The notes under the pieces were generated by a model. That model was not told the DNA's origin. It saw only the letters and a program-made list of their open reading frames with translations, and ran no database searches. A stretch of 64,000 nt of DNA from Lycium barbarum (lineage: Eukaryota; Streptophyta; Magnoliopsida; Solanales; Solanaceae), in assembly GCF_019175385.1 (NCBI RefSeq), contig NC_083339.1:116545601-116609600 (forward strand). Direction: 5' to 3'. A program made the translations under genes and the position numbers. Shown in pieces: positions 12,300 to 24,340 of the stretch (within the stretch, counting starts at the first letter, position 1; every line of letters starts with the position of its first letter).

Positions 12300-13010
12300 A
12301 CAATGATTCTTAAAGTATGCAACAATTCTTGGAAAAGATAAGTGTACAATGCTTCTGCCAAGATTCTTAAAATGAATTAAAAGCTACTAAGTAGCTTCCT
12401 TTTTAGCTTCTTCTTAACGTATGCAATAATGCTTGGAGAAAATTAAATAAGTGTACAATGTTCTGCCAAGATTCTTAAAATGAATTGAAAGCTACTAATA
12501 GCTTCCTTTTTAGCTTCTTCTTAACGTATGCAATAATGCTTGGAGAAAATTAAATAAGTGTACAATGTTCTGCCAAGATTCTTAAAATGAATTGAAAGCT
12601 ACTAATAGCTTCCTTTTTAGCTTCTTCTTAACGTATGCAATAATGCTTGGAGAAAATTAAATAAGTGTACAATGCTTCTGCCAAGATTCTTAAAATGAAT
12701 TGAAAGCTACTAATAGCTTCCTTTTTAGCTTCTTCTTAACGTATGCAATAATGCTTGGAGAAAATTAAATAAGTGTACAGTGCTTCTGCCAAGATTCTTA
12801 AAATGAATTGAAAGCTACTAATAGCTTCCTTTTTAGCTTCTTCTTAACGTATGCAATAATGCTTGGAGAAACGATATATAACAACAATGTTTCTGCCAAG
12901 ATTCTTAAAATGAATTGAAAGCTATTGCCTATATATTTTTTTAGCTTTTGACTTGAACATGTAAAAAGCAAATAAATTCGTTTCCAAGTCAAAAATAAAT
13001 TGAAAGCTAT
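12300..13010. repeat. 107-108 bp tandem array, about six copies
   Basis: The phase marker AGATTCTTAAAATGAATT occurs at 12361, 12469, 12576, 12684, 12792 and 12899, giving periods of 108, 107, 108, 108 and 107. Copies are nearly identical, so expansion is recent. Each unit includes AGCTTCCTTTTTAGCTTCTT and ATGCAATAATGCTTGGAGAA. From 12950 a related, more diverged unit (AAATTGAAAGCTATTGAC..AGCTTC) continues to about 13310. ORFs here are artefacts. Confidence 0.9.
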
Positions 13011-13608
13011 TGACTAGCTTCTTTTTAGCTTCTGACTTATCCATGTAAAAAGAAAAGGAATCCATTTCCAAGTGAAAAAAAAATTGAAAGCTATTGACGA
13101 GCTTCTTTTTTAGCTTCTGACTTGTCTAATTATTTAGATTTGCATTTCGCAAAGTATGCAACGAAATATAAAAGCTTGGAAAAGATAATTGCAACAATGT
13201 TTCTCACAAGATTCTTAAAAAAAATTGGATTTGACTTGTCCATGTAAAAAGAAAAGAAATAATTTCCAAGTAAAAAATAAAAATAAAAAAATTGAAAGCT
13301 GTTGACAAGCTTCTGACAATTTTTTATCCTTGCATTTCGCAAGGTCAGCAACAAAATATAAAAAACTTAAATTTGACAAGTCCATGACGAAAAGTTATTT
13401 ATAAACTTGGATTACTCCAATTTTTTATTTTACATTTTCGGTGCATATGCAACGAAATGCAACAAAATTTACATTATAAAAAACTCTAACCGGTCATTGT
13501 TATCTTCGGGTGAGCGTTTACAAGCAAGAGCCATTTTTTTTATTTTGCATTTCGCAAATTATCCAAAATCTTCGACTGAGACTTAAAAATCCATTTACTA
13601 TCCAAAAA

Positions 13609-14151
13609 ATGTCGAACAAAAAAAAGAACACTCCTGGAAGTTCTTCCTCACCTTTTGCTTGGGCATTCCCGAAAAACAGAATTGATAGCTCAAGTTCAGA
13701 GTCACCCAACAACGACTGGGGAACATGGGATCCATATGATTTTGAGATGGACATGTACAACCCGCACATGCTTGACGAACGAGAGGATGATTTTCGGATG
13801 CTGAAAAAATCAGATCCATGTGAGTACTACTGCGGATTACGCTGTGAATGGGAGCATAGGTACCATGAGTCAAATATGCTCATGAATGAGCTTGAGCAAC
13901 TGAGGGCACCCAAGCCACGTCGATTCTCTGTGTGGATGGAACGCAGGGATATGGTAGAATATGAGATAGCTGTGAAACAAATTCAAAGGAGAATAATAGG
14001 AAGTTTGTGAGACGTTGTAGGTACTATATCTTTAAGCTCGCTGAAGAACAAGCTGCAGCAACAAATCGCACGCTAACAGAACATGAAAGAGCAAGTGTTT
14101 TAGCACACGAACTTTACAAATCGGATGATGACATGCCTAACGAACTCCCTT
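13609..14151 (+). CDS. Second ORF of the MULE, unknown function, frameshifted near its end
   Basis: The likely start is MSNKKKNTPGSSSS at 13609; an upstream in-frame ATG at 13510 adds 33 unconvincing residues. The frame ends with TGA at 14008-14010, but the next frame from about 14001 reads KFVRRCRYYIFKLAEEQAAA, then TEHERASVLAHELYKSDDD, to TAG at 14149. It looks like the natural C-terminus displaced by a one-base shift near 13990-14001. The product would be about 180 aa: a Ser-rich N-terminus, an acidic middle (NDWGTWDPYDFEMDMYNP), three cysteines near CEYYCGLRCEWEH, and a basic, possibly helical C-terminus. I recognise no domain. It converges on the transposase. In maize MuDR a second gene, mudrB, is likewise convergent with mudrA, but I see no recognisable similarity to MURB. 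A captured host fragment is the alternative. Confidence 0.55.
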
Positions 14152-14409
14152 AGACCAACTATGTGTTATGTTTTTTAATTTTCAATTATAATGTAATTTT
14201 ATGTTCATTCAATAAAGTGTTGTGTAAGTTCTATCCAACAATAACTGTTAAATTAAAGACAAAATTAAACTCTACAATACGAACCGTTTATATTTTTAAA
14301 GTAAGGACGACAACATATTATTGAAGATTACATAAGATAACAAAGATTACATAAAATAACAATAACATAGAACTCATGAAAAAACTTAACAGTAAACAAG
14401 CAACAACAA

Positions 14410-17351
14410 CTACTGAGTATGATTGGGGCAACGATTTTTGTTATGACCGGTTTGCCTGCAAGTTCCACACCTCCTAGCCATGTGAGCAGGAGCAATATCC
14501 ATTTCATTCCTCCTTCTAGTTGTTCTCAGGGCTCCAGAAGTTCGCTCGTATGCAGTGTTTGCAATTAAACAGAAGGGACTTGCAGGACAATATGCCTCAT
14601 CACCCAAGGGAGAAAACTTTCCACTGTATGTTTGCTTGTAATACCTACAACTGTAGTACTTAATAACATAGTCCTTAGGCTGAATTTTACGAATCCGACA
14701 GAATTTAATTGCATGGGAACATGGCATGTGGTAGTTTTTCCATTTCCCACACGAACATTTTTTTCCATTGTCAGAGACTTTATAGACATTTCCACCCTTA
14801 CCTTCGTGTGCAAATGTCCGAATCTCGAAGACCCCAGTCACAATGTTGTAGTTCATCATATCAGTGTGCATGGCGGCCCTATCCCAATATTCATGGAACT
14901 TCTTATCAACACCGGGCGGCCAAGTCTTCTTATTTACCATTAGCAGAGCAGCAAGGGCACTTCTTTTAACAAAATGATCAACAAGATTTTTAAAGGTTAA
15001 GCGAACCATGGCAGTAACAGGCAATCCACGAGCTTTCTTCAATAAACCGTTGTAAGACTCAGAGACATTTGTCGTCATAACCCCCCCACCTATAACCACC
15101 GTCCTTATACAATGTCCATTTTTCCTTCGCAAGCTCGCTTAACCACATATGCGCTGCAGGTGACAAAGTTTTGATTTGTTGCATCCTCATTTGGTATTTC
15201 TTCTTCTGGTGCTCTGTAGCAGCCAACCACATTAGCTTCTCAAGATCAGAGTTAAGAAACTTTTTGTTAAAGTTGCTTTTTAAATGTCGAACACAAAATC
15301 TATGATGTGTGGTGGGTGGTTGTAACCATTCATGTGTCATTACACATTGCAAGATCCCTTGGTGACGATCAGAAATTAGTCCAATGCCTTTTCTATCACA
15401 AACAACATGTCTCCATAATAAACTGAGAAACCAAGTCCATGACTCATAGCTCTCACGTGCAACTATAGCATATGCAAGTGGAAAAATATTTCCGTTTGCA
15501 TCAATGCCAACAGTAATCAACAATTTCATCTCATACTTACCATAGACATGGGTGCCATCTATTGAGATGACCGGCGTACAACTTTTGAATCCATCGATAC
15601 TTGGTTTAAAGGCCCAGAAAAGATACTTGAAGATGTGTTCGCCTTGCATTGTAGTTGACTCGTGTGTCCACTCAACAATAGTGCCCGGATTGAAATGTTC
15701 TAGGGCAGCCATGTATCGAGGCAATGCCCTAAAAGAACCTTCGAAATCACCATACACCATCTCAAAAGCTTTCTTACGCCCTTTTTGCGCTTTTCTATAA
15801 CTAGGAGTATAGTGATGGATGCCTTTTATAGTTTCCTGAACAAACTTAATACTGATTTGTGCATTGATCATAACATATGGTATCAACGAAGTAGCAATCA
15901 TGTTGCTATTCAAATTGAAATGATCCTCTGTATAATCATCCGTATCATAATTATGTGGCTCAATCATTTTTCTTGCTTTCCACATACCACTTCCGATCAA
16001 CGAAAAACGGATCATCCAACTACAACCTTCCTCATGCCGCTTGCAAATAACCTTCCAAAATGTACTTTTAGCTTGATCTGTTTTATATTCTTTTTTGTAG
16101 GCTATATTATAGAGCCTCACTGCACCTTTCATTTGCTTCTTGCTGTGAAATAACATACCTATTTACATGTACAAGAAAAAATATCAACTCCTAATTACAC
16201 CAATTAAAATCACAAAATTCAAAAATAATATATTATTAAAAAAATTAGTCGCACGAAACTAACCTGATTTGATAACTTTAGGATTACTGGAATTCCAAAG
16301 TGCAGCCCGAACAGACCCGTTATCTCTCATGTATGCAAAATCTTCCGGTTCTACTTCTTCTGTATTATCCAAATATGGGATCACATTTGAATGATAATTA
16401 ACATTAACATTACTGGGGGCCGCAACATCTTCATCAGAATCGTCATTGTCAGCAGACGATTGATCATCGTCCGTCCCTTCATGATCTAATGGACTATCGC
16501 TATCCGACTCATTTATTATATCATTAGCTAAATCGTTATTGCTCACAATTTGTGTGAGTTGAGTCAACGTGGGGTTATCTTCAAAATCGTTATGCCTATA
16601 AATAAGAAAAATTCATAGAATTTACGAGTCAAATACAATTATACAATCCATGAATAAAGTGAATAAAATATGATTATATTTACCTATCACTGTCCAATTC
16701 ACTTGGACCAGGATGTGAAGGGTGTCGTATATTACAATTCAAATTATGCAACTGCGTAGTAGCATTATTTGGTCCACCCGTCTCACGATTCTGTCCACTC
16801 CAATCAAAGTTATGATCGTGCGTTGAAGCCATACCATCATATTGTGTACCATAATTAGTCGTATCATTTGACTGACTACCAAATCCTACAATTGTTTGTT
16901 GTTGAACTACACCCCTTGAAAAACCAATATTCAAACTTGGGAGATAGGTAGTACCTCCAAAATCGAACTCATTGTCGGTCGGTACTTCGACCTGGGTAGA
17001 GCGTTGAACTGTAGCATACATGTCAAGCGCCGCTATGCATATGTGATTTTTAAAAATCTCAGGACAACGAAGAAATGACGATAAAGATTCATCGTCCGTA
17101 ATTGGCATCTCACCATAAATTGGTGAACCATCGGCTGTAAATGAACTTGGACATCGTCCGGTTATAACCACCGATAGTTCAGGATCATTTACGAACATTT
17201 TACTGCTTAAGACGCGTTGCAGACGATCATATTTTAGGGAAATTGGAAACCTTTGCCCTATTTCAGGACCACGATTGTATCTAACCGAACCTGCTTCATA
17301 CACAACTTCACCACCCCAAAATAAATACACTTTAACATGAGTTTCCGTCAT
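14410..17351 (-). pseudogene. MURA-like MULE transposase, three exons, one homopolymer frameshift
   Basis: Exon 1 (17351-16684) starts MTETHVKVYLFWGG and ends at AG|GTAAAT. Exon 2 (16595-16264) is acidic (SDSDSPLDHEGTDDDQSS) and ends at CAG|GTTAGT. Exon 3 (16158-14410) carries the enzyme. Splice phases join cleanly (SDR-HND and KSG-MLF). Domains: MuDR DNA-binding region (TFWKVICKRHEEGCSWMIRF), MULE DDE core with D in SIDGTH and D in LISDRHQG, SWIM zinc finger (CSCGKWKNYHMPCSH) and a C-terminal CCHC knuckle (CGTCRQTGHNKNRC). In exon 3 a run of seven C on plus (15081-15087) shifts the frame after YRWGG. With the seventh base ignored the frame continues, giving about 915 codons. It is either a recent lesion or a base-calling error. 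The enzyme would bind TIRs and cut and paste the element in the nucleus. Confidence 0.85.
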
Positions 17352-17639
17352 CTTTTATGAAATATATGAGAGAAAAAATAAAAGTTGAAGGATATGAAAC
17401 AGATAAGAGAAAAACAATAGATGAAAGATATGAGATGGATAAAAGAAAGTTGAAAGACTAAGGATATACCATAAGTAAAGATAAGACAATATTTATAAAT
17501 TAAGAAAAGTAAAAAAAATTCGCAAATTAAGTCACGAAATGTAAAAGATATTATTTTGACAACTATTCAATGCTCGTCTGAAACTGATTGAACCAACAGA
17601 AATGAACAAAAAAATAAAATTAAAACCATAGCGATATGG

Positions 17640-17833
17640 AGAGCAGAAAAACGGTAAAAAAAGAGGGGGGGGGGGGGGGGGTTTCGTTATATACCTGTAA
17701 AATGGAACAAAACATTTCGTTGGTATATAAACGAAAAAAAAATTATTTTCCTATTTCGTTTTTATATAAATGAAATACGAAAAAAAATATATATATTCAT
17801 CCTATTTCATTGGTATATGAATGAAATAAATAA

Positions 17834-17877
<44 letters not shown>

Positions 17878-18040
17878 CTGTTTCTTCCTATTTCGTTTTT
17901 TAATACACGAAATGCAAAAAAAAAAATTATAATTTCCTATTTCATTTTTTTATTCACGAGATACAAAAAAAAAAAAAAACAGATTCCTTCATTAATACAC
18001 AAAATTAAAAAAAAAACCTATTTCGTTCATTTACACGAAA

Positions 18041-18111
<71 letters not shown>

Positions 18112-18221
18112 CCAATTTAGTTTTTATATGAACGAAATAAAAAAAAATTATCCTATTTCGTTTTTTAATACACGAAATGCAAAAAAAAAAAAAACCTATT
18201 TCGTTGATTGTGTCACGAAAT

Positions 18222-18282
<61 letters not shown>

Positions 18283-18539
18283 CAATTTTGTTTTTATATG
18301 AATTGCAAATGCAAAAAAAAAATAAAAAAGGCTATTTCGTGAATTGCACAACGAAATGCAAAAAAAAAAAAAAAACAGTTTCTTTCATTAATTTCAAGGA
18401 TTGCAAAAAAAAAAAAGGCTATTTCGTGAATTGCACAACAAAATGCCAAAAAATAAATAAATTATAATTTCCTATTTTTTTTATTCATGAAGTGCAAAAA
18501 AAAAAAAAAAACCCTATTTCGTTGATTGTGTCACGAAAT

Positions 18540-18575
<36 letters not shown>

Positions 18576-19150
18576 ATTTCGTTGATTGCACAACGAAATG
18601 CAAAAAAAAAAAAATACAAATCAGTTTCGTTTTTATTCACGAAATTAAAAAAAAAAAAAACACAATAAACACCTATTTCGTGAATTGATTCACGAAATGC
18701 AAAGGAAAAAAAATGATAAATCAATCCATTTCCTGAATTGTATCACGAAATGAAAAAAAACAGTTTTAATTACACGAATTGCAAAAAAAAAATGTCTATT
18801 TCGTGAATTGATTCACGAAATGCAAAGGAAAAAAATAATAATAAATCAATCCATTTCGTGAATTGTATCACGAAATGAAAAAAAAAACAGTTTTAATTAC
18901 ATGAATTGCAAAAAAAAAAAAAAATGCCTATTTCGTGAATTGATTCACGAAATGCAAAGGAAAAAAAAATAATAAATCAATCCATTTCGTGAATTGTATC
19001 ACGAAATGAAAAAAAAACAGTTTTAATTACACGAATTGCAAAAAAAAAAAATGCCTATTTCGTGAATTGATTCACGAAATGCAAAGGAAAATAAAAATAA
19101 AAAGTACGTTGTGGGTATTTCGTTGGTTATCCAACGAAATACTCATTTTG
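17640..19150. repeat. Stem-loop array: ATTTCGT...ACGAAAT palindromes with poly(A) and (TA)n tracts
   Basis: About 1.5 kb is made of short inverted pairs (TTTCGTGAA...TTCACGAAA, TTTCGTTGATTG..CACGAAA and variants) separated by A-runs of 8-35 nt and three (TA)n tracts (about 17838-17874, 18045-18108, 18224-18280). The last part is a regular array: the TATTTCGTGAATTGATTCAC unit starts at 18674, 18797, 18929 and 19056 (periods 123, 132, 127). A G18 run sits at 17664-17681. No coding sequence. Its place outside the transposase start codon suggests a subterminal region, possibly including the transposase promoter. Confidence 0.85.
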
Positions 19151-20055
19151 GTCTAAAAAAAAAAGCATACTATTTTTATCTAATGGTCGTAAAAATAAGT
19201 CATTTTGGCTCCATTTACGAAATTTTTTATCATGAATTGAACAAAATGGGTAGCAACTGCTAGAGATTAGTGGCTTTAAGTGAAGCTGAAATACCTACCT
19301 ATCTTAGCATGATAAAAATAGATATTTGATCATTGGATGATGATGGAATGTCCTCCATTAATTTGAAGTCTTCATACATCATCCTCATCTTTAGTTTAAA
19401 AAATCTTCCGGAACTGCACGTGTTCTAATAGGAACACCGGATGATGATGATCATGGGACGCCATTAATATGACTCTTCATTTATCATCTTCTCCATTTGT
19501 TCAATGTAAACTTTCTCCATCCCCATCTTCAATAACCCCTCTTGAAATGGTGGCCGGTCCTCCATAGATTTGAGCTCTTCAAGAAACAAATAAGTATCAA
19601 TGAAACTTACTTATCATGAAATAAAATAAAAATCAGAGGAACAGAGCTAAAAGAGCTCTGCCTAATACATAGTGATTGAAAGACTTTATCAAAATAGACT
19701 TTGAAAGCCTTTATCAAATATAGAACTTGAAAGAACAATATTAAGAAATGATGTGCCTAAATATATTTGCAAAAAACAGTTCAAATTTCAAAGTTCATAA
19801 TAAAAAGTATAAATATATGTAGTAATCTGTGATATATTACTTCGTTTGCGGATCTCAACATGCTACAAATAGATATTTGACCACTGTGAGTAGCATCCCT
19901 ACAAAATAAATCATGACGAGTTGATTAAATAATGACTTAGTTAATAAAATAAAAGTACATATTTGCTTTGAAATGTTGTATTTTATTAATACATATGTGA
20001 TTTTTTAAAAAAAATATTAAGTGACATGAGATGCACGTGTGACACACAAGATGCA
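19151..20055. other. Intergenic, nothing recognised
   Basis: AT-rich sequence with a locally repeated GATGATGATGG-type motif near 19340 and 19440 and no ORF of note. The last bases contain ATGCA (20051-20055), the left target duplication of the solo LTR that follows. Confidence 0.5.
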
Positions 20056-20988
20056 TGTAACGACCCATTTCGTCATTACTATGAATTCCGAAATACTCGT
20101 GGCGCTGACTCCTTAAGACATACTTGAACCTTCTTGCATTTTTGGAAACCGTTAATTTGAGCGGGAAATCGTACGAGTCGCGTATAAAGAAATTGAATAT
20201 GGGCCACCTGGGGCCAGTTGTACCGCTGCAGCGTCCTCATTTCCGCCTCAACGGTGGCTTAGCGGCGGATGGCTTACCGGAGAAGCAGTATAGCCAATTT
20301 CCTTTGAGGACCGCCCCAGCGATGACACAGTCGCAGAAGCGGTACCGCTGGAGCGGTGACTCAGACCACCCCGGTGGTTACGAGCAGTGAATTCCCCTAT
20401 TTAAGTGACATTTTGGGAATTAGCCTCATTTTTCATAACCCTAAATAGTCCACCCGCCCCTAGAACTTTATGGAACCAGATTCTTTTATTTTGTTGGGAA
20501 AGATAATCCCTTTAACTCCTCTAATTCATTCTTCCTATTAATGATTCTCTTTAAGAGTCCCTCATCTAGAAACCTCAATTGGGTATCTCAATCTTTCAAG
20601 ATTCAAAAAGATGATTCTTTGTTGTTCTTAATATGAACTCTTTGGGTTATTTCCCCCTTTGTTCATCACCTTAGAATGGTTACTAACCTAATTTCTCATT
20701 TTCCCCATTGGAGTACAAATGGGTCTCTACTATGAATCTTAGAAATGGGTTTCTAAAGGATAGATAAGAATGGTAACTTGACCTAGCTAGTGACTTAGAA
20801 TGATGTCATGAGCTATGAATGGAGATTGATTGAACATCTATGGGTTGTGAAGTGAATCTAGAGGTAGAATGAATTCCCATATCTACCTTATCAATTTGAA
20901 ATCTTTTATAAGAGTCCTAATGGTAAATTCTATTCTTGGACCTCATGTGTGTCTCCAAACTCTTTCGTACGGATTACGATGTGGTGAT

Positions 20989-22301
20989 TGATAACGTCCA
21001 AATACACTCCTCAAAGAGAAAGTGTACACGGTCGTATGCAATATATTTACCCAACTATGAGTCGGGGTCGATCCCACAGGGAACAATATGCTAGGCGATT
21101 AAGAAAGTAAAGAACTTTCACCAACTACGCTAAAGCCAAACGATGGATAATATTTTGGGTTTTTGAGAAAATTATGACTAATGCGGAAATGTAAAATTAC
21201 CTAGAAAGCGAGTAAAATGATCAATGGCCACAAGTTTGGATACAAAGGAAATTACACTCAAGTAACGATCCAATGTATTTCACGATTTTACAACTAAGAA
21301 CAGGTTTATGTCAATAGATAATGATTTCTAAAATCTCATTGAAAGTCTTCCAACCAAATCAATGAATTTCACTCTAAGCTTTTCCAAGCCTTAGAGTGTG
21401 ATATTAGGCACAATCAATTTAACCTCAAGTAACTATTCTCTTCCGAGCTCAAGCTATTAGATGAGTTTAATGACCCAAATTCTTGTTAATTAATCTTTCC
21501 CAACCTAGATTTCCTTTTCCAAGCTCAATCTAAGTAAATGGGTGAGTCCTAGGGTTAGCTAATCCCTTTGGAAACATTCAAGAACGAGATTAATTAAATC
21601 AACAAAGACCCACTTCAATAGCAATAAGAATCATTCAATACATAAGCAAAACAAGAGTTTCAATCCAAACTTTAATCAAGAATATTTTCATAAGCAAGAT
21701 TCAAGTCTAGAAATGAAATACTACACACTAAAATATTCAATACAAAACAAGGAATTGAAGAAAGGTTTAAGAATTATCTCATTAAAGTGCTCCAATCTTC
21801 TCCTCCAATGGTGTAGGTGAAAACCCTAGCCTCCAAAACTTGCAAAATGACCAAAGATGAAAATGATATGCCCCAAATCTCTCTTTTGTAGCTGCCCTCT
21901 ATTTTTCCAAGTCCAAAAAATGTCAAAATCTGTCCCCATATTTCTGTTTTTGCAATTCTGCCCGTTTTTGCAAAACTGTCCACTTTTGACAGTTTTGCAA
22001 ATCTGTCCCGTTTTTGCAAAACTGTCCAGTTTTGACAGTTTTGCAAAATGGTCCAGTTTGGTCTCTTTTTGACTTTCTTTTCACTTGGTTTCTTCCGATC
22101 ACTCATTTCAGCTACTTGGCTTGTTTTGCTCTATTTTGTTCCATTTTGGTCCATTTTGATCCATTTTGCTCTTTTATGCTCTCCGGGCATCTTTTCCTAC
22201 AAAACAACATAAAAACACAAAAAGTAACAACAAAAGTGCTTAAGGAGTCACAAAAGCTTAAGGAATTAGCGTCGAATATCGCGTAATTTCACGACTCATC
22301 A
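20989..22301 (+). mobile_element. Nested solo LTR or LTR-like element, 1,313 bp, TSD GTGAT
   Basis: It begins TGATAACGTCCAAATACAC and ends ACGACTCATCA, that is TG...CA, between exact GTGAT repeats (20984-20988 and 22302-22306). Joining the outer sequence across it restores the host LTR. It contains a 'GTCGGGGTCGATCCCACAGG' block near the left end and short GTTTTTGCAAAACTGTCC repeats at 21960-22050. The orientation is tentative. No coding region; the 110-aa minus ORF over the repeats is an artefact. Confidence 0.85.
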
Positions 22302-22934
22302 GTGATTGAGTTGAAGAATCAACGGATGTTCGTGGAACCCGCTCGGCCATGAGGTAGGTTGTGGCTTTCCTTTCGATAGACTCCGATTAGCTTCATATAT
22401 TTGTGTATTAGAAGGAACGGAGACTGCATGTGTAGGATTTGGAGATTTGGGATGGAATCCTAGGATGGTATTATTGTGTGATTTGTATGTTCGGGCTCGT
22501 GGCCTGTAGATCCTTAGGATGCTTGATTTGGTTTTCGTGAGTATCGGTGGTTTTTATGTGACTTGGGAGTAGTGGGTGATACCTATTTTCTGTGTCTCAC
22601 GATGAGAGTTTTCGTAATATGTGATTAAGTGTATTATGCTATTAATAGTGAATCTAGTTATTGAATGGAAGGATAAAATGCATCAACGATTGTGATTGAG
22701 TTCTAAGACTGATGTGTGACGAATGATTGTGAGTAGAAGGTAAAATTACTTGTTCTAAGCTAAAAGGTTGATTTAGGGAGGTGGTAATAATGTAAATCGA
22801 CTTGATTAACTTGTTGCATGTTTAGGGGCTAGTTACCCCGTTATGTTGTGATTTAACTGTTCCATTGTGTTAGCTTGATGCCATGGGTTGTTGATAAATG
22901 TAGGATTCTGTTTTATTATCTTGATTACGATAAT

Positions 22935-23097
22935 GTTGACGTACCCACTGTTGGTGCTTGTGATTCAGTTATACAGTTGACGTACCCATTGTTGGTACTT
23001 GTGATTTGGTTATATTGTTGGCATACCCACTGTTGGTATTTGTGATTGGATATATTGTTGGCGTACCCATTGTTGGTACTTGCGATATTGAGCATGA
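22935..23097 (+). repeat. Four copies of a ~41-bp tandem repeat within the solo LTR
   Basis: Units start with GTTGRCRTACCCAYTGTTGG at 22935, 22976, 23017 and 23057. They are part of the LTR, and a 'GGCGTACCCATTCGTAATGG' relative occurs in the other Gypsy LTR at about 7155. They may be a shared LTR module. Confidence 0.85.
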
Positions 23098-24340
23098 TTA
23101 TTGATATTGATACATGCATTACACGCACTCTCATTTTCATGATACACTGTTGAGATACTGATGATGTTTGATGAAACACTTGATGAGTTGGGCTCGATTT
23201 TACTGGAGTGACGTGAGATGGCAGATATCCGATGTTAGTTTCAGAATCGTTATTTGAGAGAGTGCATGGACTCCGCGGGTCCCCCAGAGTGGTGCCGGTG
23301 AGAACCCCCCGTGGGCAAAGATCCGAGGTCTTGTATGTCTGTTGAGCAAAGATCCGGGACGGGTGGCACTTAGACTTCGCGAGTCACACGGGGTTGTGTT
23401 ACCGAGATGTTAACATTTCCGTCCGGAGCAGATGTGTACACAACATATGCATGGGATTGCATTGCATTTTATTCGTGTCTTATATTGAGATGATTTGGTA
23501 TTTTACTTATGATGTTGCTTTCGGATTGGACATACGGAGACTTGGTACAATTGGGTTTAGACGCTCTACTTAGTCAATGACGTGTACTTGGATCTAGATT
23601 TATTGTTTGAACTTGTTGAAGTATGTCGTAGACCGTCCGTAAGATTAGTTACATGTTTGGGTTCTATGTGAGGTAGGATAACGGATGTCTTAATGATGAG
23701 TTGATTGCTAGACTAAAATGAACGATATAATGTTAAACGAATTTCGAGATTATTGTGAAATTGACTTGTGATTATTAGAGTGAAGTTGATGATTAAAGAG
23801 TATTGATGTTATAATGTGTGGTAGATAGACGTAAGACTTTATGGGGTTATTATCATGTTTATCTGTGAATTCTGTTACTGATATGTGTTTCTAACCATTG
23901 TCGGCCTATGATACTTACTCAGCACGCGTGGATTGTACTGATATTGCACTTGCTACACCCTTTTGGGGTGTAGATTGTTTCAGGTGGTTGATTGTGACAT
24001 GAGCAGAAATGCGCGGTGCCTATCTGGAAGGCCTCCTCCCACTTCACTCTGGGACGGAGGGTGAGTCTTAGAATGTAGTGGTAATCTGGAATCATTAGTC
24101 GCTCTTGTACTAGTCTAGACCAAGTCATGGGAAGTTGGATCAATTCTGTAATCATTAAAGTGTTGTAACCTTATTAAATCTTGAGTTTATTAATTATACT
24201 ATGATGTTCCGCTGTTATTTCTTAATATCAATTGGTGGAAATTATTCGGCTTTGTTTCGTTGATGTATTATTCGATAAAGGGTTCGCGTGCAGAGGTGGG
24301 AAGGGTAGGTGCCCGCGCGGTCCTAAAATGGATCGTGACA

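Larger units (their letters stand above)
12240..19150 (-). mobile_element. Mutator-like element (MULE) with two converging ORFs and subterminal arrays
   Basis: The centre is a MURA-type transposase on minus (14410-17351) and a second ORF on plus (13609-14151), converging with about 260 bp between the stops. Both flanks carry versions of the same inverted motif, ATTTCG...CGAAAT followed by A-rich DNA: on the left at 12262, 13143, 13334 and 13435, on the right more than a dozen times from 17530 to 19135. The shared motif is the main argument for these boundaries; no TIR or 9-bp target duplication was found, so the outer limits are approximate. The right terminus may be near the last stem-loop (19116-19138). 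Confidence 0.6.
20056..24340 (+). mobile_element. Solo Gypsy LTR (~2.97 kb net) carrying a nested insertion
   Basis: It starts TGTAACGACCCATTTCGTC and ends GGATCGTGACA. Flanks are ATGCA (20051-20055) and ATACA (24341-24345), a 5-bp target duplication with one change. There is no PBS, coding region or second LTR, so this is a solo LTR left by recombination. Removing the insertion at 20989-22301 and one 5-bp duplication gives 2,967 bp. Sequence near 23270-23400 (GATCCGAGG/GATCCGGGACGGG repeats) is typical of such LTRs. The 88-aa ORF at 20124-20390 lies inside the LTR and is not a gene. Confidence 0.85.

Noticed and set aside
12300..13310. CRISPR-like array because of regular spacing
   Set aside because: The whole unit repeats with no unique spacers, and the genome is a plant; it is a tandem repeat.
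14632..16153. Plus-strand ORFs of 82-122 aa
   Set aside because: Antisense shadows of the MULE transposase.
18177..18724. ORFs of 96 and 79 aa over the A/T tracts
   Set aside because: Pure poly-Lys/Phe and Ile-Tyr repeats from A-runs and (TA)n.
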